64,000 nucleotides of DNA from Vombatus ursinus (lineage: Eukaryota; Chordata; Mammalia; Diprotodontia; Vombatidae), in assembly GCF_900497805.2 (NCBI RefSeq), contig NW_020953953.1, forward strand, positions 1,288,318 through 1,352,317, read 5' to 3'. This document shows positions 11,369 through 21,243 of this stretch, one piece after another. The notes under the pieces are model-generated. The model ran no database searches, was not told where the DNA came from, and saw nothing but the letters and a program-made list of their open reading frames with translations. Within the stretch, counting starts at the first letter, position 1, and each line of letters opens with the position of its first letter. Both the position numbers and the translations under genes were made by a program.

Positions 11369-11915
11369 GGCAGGTGGTCTGGGCTGCAGCCAAGCTCCCC
11401 CCCCCACACACCCCACCCACGCACAGGGGCCACCTGGACCGACGAGACAGCTGGTGTGGGGAGTGAGGGGGGAGGTGAGAGGTGACCTTTCTCACCTCCT
11501 CCTGAGGCCTGGCCCCAGGTGTCTGGCTCCCTCTCCCTGCCCCCTTCCAGGTGGATGTTCCCTAGTCCCTGCCTCCCCGGGGCTCCAATGACTCACTCCC
11601 GTCAGGGGCAGGAGTGGGACGCAGGCCCAGAAGCCCTGGCTCCCGGCCTGGGAGGGGGTGGGGTGGGGCTGCCGGGATTGGAGATGCCAGGAGGGCACCC
11701 TCCGCCCCTCCTCCAATCCCCCGTTTCCTTCCAGTTCACCCCACACTCGTCCGCAGCCCCCTTCATCCCCGGTATGATTTTATAGCAGGCCCACACAGGG
11801 GAAGTGACTGTGTCAGGGTCACACAGATCAGAAGGGGGATAGACCAGATCAGACAGTATTTGTCGGGGCCAGGACTAGGCAAGGGGATGTTGGAGGAGCC
11901 TAAGCACGTTTGTCA

Positions 11916-11921
11916 AATAAA
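11916..11921 (+). terminator. SBK3: Polyadenylation signal of SBK3
   Basis: AATAAA about 550 bases after the SBK3 stop, giving a 3' UTR of 11369 to about 11940. A MIR fragment (GGGTCACACAGATCAG) lies inside it near 11815. Confidence 0.65.
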
Positions 11922-11944
11922 GGTTCTCTGGCATGCCTGTGTCC

Positions 11945-14330
11945 CTGTCCTGGAGAAATGGGGGCTGGGAAGGGAGGGCGAGGTCCCTTGGGGCAGCAGC
12001 ATGTCCGGTGAGGACTGCCTTCACGGGCTGCCTGGATCCCACCAGCCCTCCTTCTCTGGGTCCCTGCTGTGCACCCTTCCCCCCTCCCCTGCTGCCAGGC
12101 TGGATGGGGGTTGAGCATGGCCTGGGACCTGGTACAAAGGAGGGCAGCTGGAAGCTGATGAGGTCAGTTTGCAGATGTTTCCTGGAAAAACCCCCTTGCC
12201 CTGTGCCTACTAAGCCCCGGTGTCTGAGGCTCTACTCAGTCATCGGGATCCAGGCCCTTCAACTTCTGCCCCCCAGGGCCTCAGACCTCGGGTTTTTAAG
12301 GAACCACCGACCCCTCTGAGCCCAGGCACGGGTAGATGACGACATGCTGCTGCCCCTCCCCCACTCTCCCAATCAATGCCCCTTTGATGGGCCAGAGACA
12401 AGTGGGAGGAGGGAGGAGGAGACTGGGGGGGGGTGTGTTTGCCTGAATCCTGTTGTGGAGAGGGACAAGTGAGGGGGGTGGCGGGCTAAGAGATGAGGCA
12501 ACTGGATTCCAGACCGATGTGGTGGGTCATGATCTCAGAGCACCAAGGCGAGTGCTGGAGCAACTGGGGGGGAGGGGGAAGGGCCCAGACCCCTGGGGTC
12601 TCAAGGGGACCAGGGTTGGCACTGCAGGTCCCCAGCAGGTCCACTGGGTCCCTGAAGCGTCAGCCAGCGTGGAGCCGGAGACCCAAGGGCCTGAGGGGAA
12701 TGGGGAATCCGGATCCCTGGCTCTCTCTCTCTCTGATGGTCTGGGGGCCCGGGTGCCTGGGTCCCTGCCTACTACCTCTGGTCCATTGCCCACCCATGGG
12801 CAGTTACTCAAGGGTCCACACGGTGTCGCTCTGGCCCCGGGGGGAGGAGGATGGAGAGGGAGCGGCCTGGGCGAGGGGGTGTGGCCGAGGCCCCCCCACA
12901 GGGCAGGGGGGCAGGGGGCGGGGTCTCTGGGCCTTTGGCCCAGCTTGGGGTTGGCAGTCACCCGAATCAGCCAGGGCACTGACCAGAGGAGGTAGTGAGA
13001 GAGGCCCGGAGCCCTTGGGGGAGGTGAGATTCAAGAGGGCTGGGGGCTGCGGGGCTAGGGGCAAGATGCCTGGCTCCCTGAAGGGGTGGGAACTGGGGGA
13101 CCAGTTCTTCGGTGTCTGACTGAGCTAAGGGCCGCTGGTCCTGTCACCAGGGTCACCATGGAGTCTTTGGCAAGGGGTCTGAACTTTGGTGTTCGTTGGG
13201 GGCCAAAGGGCTGTGGCCTTGGAAACCAGAATCCCTAGTGGACTGGGGGATTGAGGAGCTAATGGAGGGGGCGGCTGGGGGCTCGGACTCCTGGGAACTT
13301 GAGCGCAGCTTGGACTAGAAGCTTAGCCACCGAGGTCCCAAATGGAGGCAGGGGCTGATTCCTTCCTAGCTTCCTGGCAGAGACTGGGCTGGGGGCCCAC
13401 AGCCTTGATTCCCTAATAGAAGTGGGCTCCCTGTGCTGAGGACCTGGACAGTTGGGCTGCCCCTGACAGTCGTGAGGGTTCTCGGTCATTGGGAAGGAGT
13501 GGGGGCCGAAGGCACGAACACGGTATCCTGAAAGAGGTTTAGGGGTTGGGGGCCTGGATGTTGGGGCTTCTGAGAAATGAGAACCACAGACAACAGGGGG
13601 TTGGGTCTCTATCTAGGGACCCGGGGCCTAGAGGGGGTCTGGGGGCTAGGATGCTACGTTCCTAACGGAATCGAGGACCGTGTCCTTAAAGCGGTTTTCA
13701 GCTGCAGTATGGAGCCCAGGGCCCTCATGGAGCTGCAGGCTATGGCCTGGACTCCTGGGTTCCCGAGGTGCCCGGTGCCAAATTTCTGTCTCCATCTTGT
13801 CTGCTCCCACCCCCACCCTGCTTCAGCTTTCTTGACCCTGCCCTGGGGGTGAGTAGCCCCTGTCTTTTCTTGAAATGAGGGGTCTGATCCCCCCCCCCCC
13901 CAAGTCTGTTTGCTTTGGAAACAGTGGGGGCTGGCTTCTCCTGCCTGGTTCATCTTTCCTCCTACTGGAGGCCCAGTTTGGGGGGAGGGGGGAGGATTAG
14001 AGAAGGCGGGGTCTAGAGAAGAGGGGACCATCCATGACCACAAAGTCACTGGCCCCCAGCCCCATGCCTTAGGGGCCAGCTTTCTCTCCAAACTCACCCA
14101 GCCCATCCCTAGCTGACACTGACCACGGAGCTCCCCGCCCGGGGCTCCTCTGGTGTCCAAGGGAGGCTGTCCCCGGGATAGCCCAAAGGTCTGGATTCAC
14201 TCGGGGTGGGGTAGGGTCTAAGAGCCTGGTACTGGCATTCTCTGGTACCCTACCACCCTCCTCGCACTATGACCCGAGGCTCCACCAGGCATAGGACCCG
14301 CCTCAGGTCACTCGTCTGGGTTGGCTTTTC
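11945..14330. other. Intergenic sequence between SBK3 and SBK2
   Basis: G-rich, apparently unique sequence with no gene that I can recognise. It should contain the promoter and any untranslated first exon of SBK2: the SBK2 coding start is preceded by an AG acceptor, so a 5' exon probably lies here. Confidence 0.5.
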
Positions 14331-14341
14331 CAGAGACAGCC

Positions 14342-16517
14342 ATGACAGGAGAGAAGGGCGAGGAGGACGGGGAGGCCCCGAGCCGAGACCTTGGCGAACT
14401 CACGCAGGAGGAGCTGAGAGAGGGGCGAGCAGCTGCCCGGGCCCTGGACGAGGTGCTGACCCTGAGCTCCCAGGCGCTGGTTCGGGCCGAGGTTGAGGAC
14501 CTCTACGATGAGGTGCGCCCGCTGGGCCAGGGTCGCTTTGGCAGGGTCCTGCTGGTCACCCACCGACAAAGAGGTAGCCGGAAGGAACGGGGGTGGGCCG
14601 TCAAGGGGCCGGCAGGGTCTCAGGGTCCTGAGGACAAGAGGAGCGGCCAGCCGAAAGGCGGCGGCTGCCCAGCGCATGTCCAAATATGGCCTTGCCTCTT
14701 GTCCTCAGCATCATGTGGCAGGGTGGGAAGAACCCGAGTTCATGCCCTAGATCAGAACTGTGCCGTGCGGGCCCCTGAGTGTGGGGCCCCAGGACGGGGT
14801 TGGCCATGGGGGTGACAGCCAGGGATCCAGGTGTCAGGGCCTCGAGACACAGGGATCCAGGCTCCCTTGAGCCCTGGTGGAGCCAAGTTCAGGTGCTGGA
14901 CACGTGACCTTAGGCAAACAGGTCCTTTCTTCCTTCTGGGCCTCAATTTCCCCCTGTGTAAAATGAGGGGATCCAGCTGGTTGACCAGCTTAATCCCAAC
15001 TCTGGGTGGCCTCAGGGGAGCCGTTTCCTCTCAAGGCTTCAGTCCGCCTTCTATAAAGGGAGAAGATTGGTCTCCACTCTTTTGGCACTGGATAATCTCT
15101 CTGGTCCGGACCAGCTCTGACGTTCTAGGGTTCTGTGTTGTCCTCCCACTTGCCCTCTGGGTCCTACCCACAACCCCTGCTCCTCCTTGCTTCCCTCCTG
15201 CGGGGATCACCCAGGGACGCCCATGGCCCTTAAGCTTTTATCCAAGGCTTCGACAACTCGCCAAGGGTTTCTTTACGAGTTCTGTGTGGGACTGACCCTT
15301 GGCTCTCACCCTGGCATCGTGACCACCTACGGTATCGGGCTGGAGACACAGGCCTGCTACGGCTTCCTCTCAGAGCCCGCCCTGCATGGGGACCTCATCG
15401 CCTTGATCCAGCCCAAGGTAGGTTCGCAGCTGGGAGACGTTGCGGTTCAGGGGGAAGGAGAGACCCCAAGGGAGGGTCCAGGGGCAGAAGGAGCCTCTGA
15501 ACCTGGGGGCCTCCTTCCTGGGCCTTGAGCTCCGTGGGGGAGTCTGGAAAGATTACTCAATTGCTCCAGGAAGGCTGGAGAATTGGAAGGGCGACTGCTC
15601 AGAGAGGGTGGGCAGAAAAGGGGAGCTGAGCCTAGGCGCTGTGCCTGAGGTCAGCTCTGGGGGAGGGTCTGGCTGGAGGGGACAGTAGGGGTGGGCTCAC
15701 ATCCCCTTTATTTGACACAGGTGTGTTTGTGTGGGTGGGTGGCAGCTGATGGCTAAGTGCCCTGGAACCTACAGGTAACGCTGGGACCCTCTGGTCCCTT
15801 GGGGTGGGCCCCCGGCCGTTCATCTGCCAGGGCTGGTAGCAGGCGCTGCCCCCGGGGCTGGGGGCCTCTGGGCTCAGCTCAGAGACCCTCACTTCCCCGC
15901 AGAAGGGTCTTCCTGAGTCAGCCACCCAGCTCTGTGCACAGCAGCTCTCCTCGGCCTTGGAGCATGTCCATTCGCGGGGCCTCGTCTACCGAGACCTGAA
16001 GCCGGAGAACGTGTTGGTGTTTGAGCCAGGCTGCCGGCGGGTGAAGCTGACCGACTTTGGGCACACGCGGCCCCGGGGGACCCTGCTGCGCCTGGCTGGG
16101 CCCCCCATCCCCTACACTGCCCCTGAACTCTGCAGCCCAACCCACCGGCCTGAGGGTCTGCCCATCCAGCCCTCCCTGGACGCCTGGGCCCTGGGCGTGC
16201 TCCTCTTCTGCCTTCTCACCGGCTACTTCCCCTGGGACCAGCCACTGCCCAGCGAGGACCCCTTCTACCAGGATTTCCTGGACTGGAGAGGTTCTGGGAA
16301 GGCCTGTGACCGCCCCGCACCCTGGGCCGGTTTGAGCCCCGTGGCCGATCAGCTGCTGGGGGTGCTGCTTGACCCTCGGCCCCGGCACAGGGGCCCTGTG
16401 GGCTCAGTCCGGGCCTTTCTGGGCCAGTCCTGGCAGGAGAAAGCTGGGAGCCCAGAGCTAGCCAGGAAGAGGGGAGAGAGGGAGGAGGAAGAAGAGAAGG
16501 AGTTGGGTGCAGAATGA
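14342..16517 (+). CDS. SBK2: SH3-binding-domain kinase family member 2 (SBK2)
   Basis: Serine/threonine kinase of 349 residues; in mammals SBK2 is known from atrial heart muscle. Coding exons: 14342-14573, 15215-15417, 15903-16517, with GT-AG at each intron. Motifs: glycine loop GQGRFGRV at 62-69, K84 in MALK, catalytic loop YRDLKPEN at 174-181, DFG at 196-198, TAPELC as the APE element. The loop has Tyr for the usual His but keeps Arg and Asp. The C-terminal tail is rich in Glu and Arg. The length is within a residue or two of the human protein as I recall it. The ATG at 14342 sits eight bases after a splice acceptor (CCAG ending 14333); the upstream in-frame codon is intronic. Exon 2 is 203 bases, exactly like SBK3's third coding exon, showing a shared ancestor. 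Confidence 0.94.
14880..14990 (+). repeat. MIR-type SINE fragment
   Basis: GTGACCTTAGGCAAACAGGTCC...CTGGGCCTCAATTTCCCCCTGTGTAAAATGAGG is MIR core text. It lies in SBK2 intron 1. Confidence 0.65.
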
Positions 16518-16791
16518 GAGAGACCTGGGGGGGAATCTCCGAGGAGGTGCTCTGTTCTCTCCATGGGCGGCTGCGGTGGGGGAGGAGACCGGGTCAGGGA
16601 GGTGCCCGCCTCTTTGAAGCCAAACGCTCTCGCCCCCCATCTCTGCATCTGCCTTCCTCAGTTCACTCCCTGCCCTGGTACCTTTTTCTCCCAGTCTCTT
16701 TCGGCTCCTCCTCTCTGTCCTTCCTTCTGTTTTGTTTTTTTTTTCCTCTCTGGGTCTCCCTGCCCACCAGGCTTACCCGTCTCCTCTCTCT

Positions 16792-16797
16792 AATAAA
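16792..16797 (+). terminator. SBK2: Polyadenylation signal of SBK2
   Basis: AATAAA 275 bases after the stop, followed by a TGTTTGCTGTCCTGTCTG downstream T/G-rich element. The 3' UTR is 16518 to about 16815. Confidence 0.8.
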
Positions 16798-16829
16798 GCC
16801 TGAAGACATTTCTGTTTGCTGTCCTGTCT

Positions 16830-19550
16830 GAGGGGTTGGTCATGGAGTCAGCGTGGGTTTCTATTTGTGGGCATTTCTGTGAATGTGTTTGAGTGTGTAG
16901 ATGTTTGTGTGTGTAGATGTGTGTGTGCACACGCCAGCCAGGCGGGCCCTGGGGGGGGGGGAGCAGCCTGTCACCACCTGGGGCCCTGGCTCCCTCCCAG
17001 CTGCCCGGGGCCGCCAGCCTGCCCTGCCCACAAACACTCCCTCTTCCTCTCCTGCCGCTCTGCTCGGCCCCGTGCCCAGCTGGGTCTGGCGGCTCTGACC
17101 TCGTGGGTGCAGGTTTCTCAGCCTGCGGGGGTGGGCCCTGCTGGATCCCGGGGTCCAAAGGCAGAGACCCTGTCTCCCATGCCAGGGGGCTCAGGCTGGA
17201 GGGCAGGGAGGCAGGCAGGCAGAGTGGGCAGGAGGAGGGGGGCTTTGTGCCACCTCCAGCTCTCACCAGAGCCTGAAATAGCTGAGCGATTAGGCGGGGA
17301 ATGCCCTCGCACTGAAGTGAAGTGGGGGTGGTGCTGGGCAGCAGGATGAGAGACTTGGGGGGGCCCTGGGGCCCTCACACAGGCGTTAATTGCTGCCAGG
17401 TGCTGGAGATTAACAGGCAGTGATAATGAGCCCGAGATGAGGCAGCTGCTGAGGGAACCTGGCGCAGACCTCTCAGGGGTCTGTGGGAGGGTTGCCAAGG
17501 CCTGGGCCAGCCTGGGGCCCGGGCACCCTGTGACTAGTGCCAGGCTCGCCTGCAGGGCCCTGGTGCTCAGGAACTCCCCCCAGTATTCTGGGAGCTGCCT
17601 GGCATCCACAGGTGGTCTGAGAGAGTCCTCAGAGCCTGGGGTGCCCCTGACAGGGACCCTTGGAAATCCCAGGGGAACTTCTGGCTGCCCATCTAAGAGG
17701 GTTGGGGGCAAGATGTCCAGCTGGAGGGGCCTCCCAGAGCCAGACCCTGTCTGACCAAAAGGAATAAAGTTGCCCAAGGTCACGCTGTGGCTGAGGTCAG
17801 CCTCAAACCGAGGCCCCAGCCGCAGCTAAACCCAGAGGCCGAGCAGTATGTGACTGGCTGATGTGAGCAGCCCCGAGGCGTCTGCCCGCCCAGTTAAGAG
17901 AGTGGGGGGCCATGCCAAAAGAATGAGGGTGGGAGCAGAAGAAGAAGGCTGGGCCCGGGCCCTGCCTTGGCGTGTGACCTTGGAGGAGCAAGTGCTTGCT
18001 GAGCCTCAGTTTCCCCTTTGTGCTCTGGTGGGGCCTCCAGAGTTCCTGCTGGCTCCGACCCTTCTGGTACTCTGATCAAGGCCTCAGACCCTGCTAGGAT
18101 CCTTCCTCCACCTCCTCCCCACTCCTCCCATACACATTCCCCACTCCTAGCAATGGGGTCCATGGAGGAAACGGCCTCAGGGTGCTGCTCCATAGAGCTG
18201 GTGGGGGGCAGGGGAAGATATCTCTGGGGTTGGAGGCCTGCCCTTGAATGTTCCTTGGGGGGGGGGCCCTGAGCAAGGCCTGCCATGTGTCAGCAGGGGG
18301 CTGGCACTGGCCAGCTCTGGCTTCAGGCCCCTGGGCCAGATGTTCCGGCTTAAAGCCCAGCTGGGATAGGATAACTGGGTAATTAAGCACACACTTAGGG
18401 GCCAGGGAGTGGGCGTGGTGCCCTGGGAGGCGTGGGTGTACGTTGGCCCACAGCCCTCCCCACAGCCCAGGGAGGGGGGGCCAGGGTCCCCAGCCTCCCA
18501 GACCTGCCCTCTGGCTTATGCCCAGTGGGGCTCCTCCGTGGTTCATCTGATTCTGGGCCCTCTTCCCTGGGGATCATGGAGGGAGTGGGAGATAGGTTGA
18601 CTCCCACCCTTGCGAGGGGCCCCCAGACCTCAGAGAGAGGCTGAGACCCTTTCTCAGAGAGCAGGACCAGCCTGGTTGGGGGGGGGGAGGCTGCCCAGAC
18701 CCAGGTCTTCTGTCCCCCAGCCTTCCCTGACCTGGTAGGGTGGGCACCTCGCCCCAGGCAGCCACTCCCAGGGGCCCAGTCAGAAGTTATTTACGTCGCC
18801 CGGCTTACCGAGTGAGGGGAAGCTGAGATTCTTAGCGCGCTCAGAGAGCTCTCAAGCAGTTGGCCTAAGCCCGTCAGCCCGACAGGACCCCCGGACCCTC
18901 CCACCTTGTGTAGCTGCCCCCCCCCACCCCCAGTAACTGGACCCTCCTGGCCTTTCCCTCCCCAGGCTTAGGGGTGCCGAGAAGGCCTGACCTTCCCCGG
19001 CCTCTGCTGCTGGACGCCAGGAACGCTTTGTCCTTTTCTCTGCCTGGGGGGAGGAAACTCCAGGCTGTTTAAAGGTGGAAGGGGGTGCTTAGAGATCCTC
19101 AAGGCTCACGCCTCCCCCACCGGGTGGTGGCCCAGAGAGGGAAGTCATTTGCCCAAGGTCACACAGCAAGAGGACGCAGATGGAGGTGGAACTCGTGACT
19201 CAGCTCAGAGAGTGAGGACCCCGCAGAGCCGTGCAGCTCTGCAGAGAGGGAAGCCTCGCGGGCCCCTCGTCACCTTTCTGGATAACTCCCTGAGCCGCCT
19301 CCTTTCCCCCTCCATGCAGCCCCTGTAATTGTCTGTCTCTTTTCCTTCCTCCCTCTCTGTCCCCCTACAGTGCCCAGCACAGGGCCCTGGTGTCTTCCCT
19401 TCCTCTCGCTAAGTGCTCAGCGCGATCTGGGGTGCACAGTAGATACTCAGAAAATGGGTGCTCAATTAGACCAGCAGAGGCACTGGGATGGGTGGTCTTT
19501 GTTCACTTAGGGGGAGGAGGGCATCTCTGTCCTCTGTCAGTCTTTGGGGA
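16830..19550. other. Convergent intergenic region SBK2-SSC5D
   Basis: SBK2 and SSC5D transcripts point at each other here. No gene is seen. There are MIR fragments near 17770-17820 (-), 17960-18020 (+) and 19110-19210 (-), and a short (TG)n at about 16880-16930. A block at 17270-17460 holds several AT-rich TAATTG/ATTAAC/TAATGAG cores in otherwise GC-rich DNA. No clear SSC5D polyadenylation signal was seen below 19553. Confidence 0.5.
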
Positions 19551-19552
19551 GC

Positions 19553-21243
19553 TCACACGTCTCCTCTTCGCGGTCTCTCCTCTTCCTCCTCCTCCTCTTG
19601 GAGCCCGGGGGTCACGGGGGTCCTCGATGCCTCCACCAGCCCTCTCAGGGCCTGGCCCAGATCGCCCAGGCCCCTGATGGCCTCCACCAGCTGCCCCAGC
19701 TCCAGGCCTGCCACCCTTCTCTCCTCTCGGTTCTGCTGGACCGCCTGGGTCAGACTCCGCAGCTGTTTGCCCACATCCCTCACTGCCCCAACCAGCTCCC
19801 ACAGGGCCGGGGGCTCACAGGCCATGACTCGAAGGACGGTTGGGGTGGGGGGAGTGACCAGCACACACTGGCCAGTCTCCACATTACTGGGACCAGGGGA
19901 CTGTGGGGGGGCCGAAGGATCATCCAAGACCCCCCCAGAGCCAGCTGTTGGAGGATGCTCGGGACCGTGCTCTGGAGTTGGGGCAGGGTTAGGGACGAGA
20001 TCAGGGTTAATGGTGGGCTCTGAGGCTACAAAGAGTGGGACACTGGAGATAGAATCTGGGGTCCCGGGAGGTGCAGCGCTCATGGGTGGAACCTCTGAAG
20101 GCTGGGGGCTGGGGCTGGGGCTGGGGGCGGGGCTAGGAGCCACTGGGGAGGGCCCAGCTGGACTCATCCCGAGGGCTGGGGGGGTCTGTGAGGGCCTAGC
20201 AGGCTCGGATGGCAGGGATGGCGTGTACTTTGAGGGCAGCCCTGGGCTGGCAGAGGCCACTCTGGCTTGCTGGGAGGTGGGACTGAGCTCTGGGAACAGT
20301 TGTGTGGAAGAGGATGAGTCAGAGGTCAGCCCATGAGTGCTGGGGGAGGCAGTAGTCACCTTTGGGCTGGGAGAAGGGTCAGGCATCAACTGTTTAGTTG
20401 GGGTAGGACTAGAGGACGGGTTCAGCCGTGAGTCTGCAGAGGGCTGAGTGGTCAGTACTGGTGCAAAGGTGGGGTCAACATTCATCTGCAGGGACAGGTC
20501 AGAGGTCAGGTGAGAGACAAAATCAGGAGTGAATTGCGGTTCAGTGGAGGGAGGAGTTAGTAGTGGACTAGGGTCAGAGGTCAGGTCTAGGGCCCAGTTA
20601 GGGGTCAGCTGCGAGCTAGGGTCAGAGGTCAGGTCTAGGGCAGAGTTAGGGGTCAGCTGTGAGAAGGACTCAATGGTCAGTTGTCGGTTGGTTTCAGATG
20701 TCAACCGTGGGGCAACATCAGGCATGGACTGTGGGGTGGACGAAGGGGTGAGCTCCCCTTTAGGGGTAAGATCAGAGGTGAGCTCTAGGGTAGAGTCAGG
20801 GCTCGGCTGCGGGCCAGGATCAACAATGAATTGTAGGTCAGTGTGGAAGGTTACCACTGACACTGGAGAGGAGTCAGAGGTCAGCTGAGGTGTAGAATCT
20901 GGGGTCAGCTGTGGGCTGGGGTCAGAGGTCAGCTCGAGGACAACATCTGAAGTCAGTTTTTGGCTGATATCAGAGATCAGCGGTGGGTTGGGGTCAGAGG
21001 TCAGTAGTTGGCCAGAGTCAGTGGTCAGCTGTGGACTGGGGTCAGGAGTCAGCTGTTTGTCTGAGCCAGGGGTCAGCTGTGGGCTGGGGTCAGTGGTCAG
21101 GGACAGTCTGAGATCAGAGGTCAACTGTGTGCTAGATTCAGCGGTCAGCTTTGGGCTGGGGTCAGTGGTCAGCTGGAGATCTGGACTGGGGGTCTCCTTG
21201 GGGGCCACTGGAGGCTGGATGGGCCGAGAGCCACTGTGGAAAT
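19553..21243 (-). CDS. SSC5D: SSC5D exon 13, mucin-like tail with 8-residue repeats
   Basis: 1691-base last coding exon, about 563 residues. After [12 protein letters not shown] come 13 successive 8-residue units of the type LTxDPSPQ (21172-20861), an irregular part, then about seven more (20704-20537). A Pro/Ser-rich stretch follows, then a conserved C-terminal part ([20 protein letters not shown]) that looks helical and ends in PRRGDV. The conserved end identifies the gene; the repeats seem lineage-specific. Confidence 0.93.
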
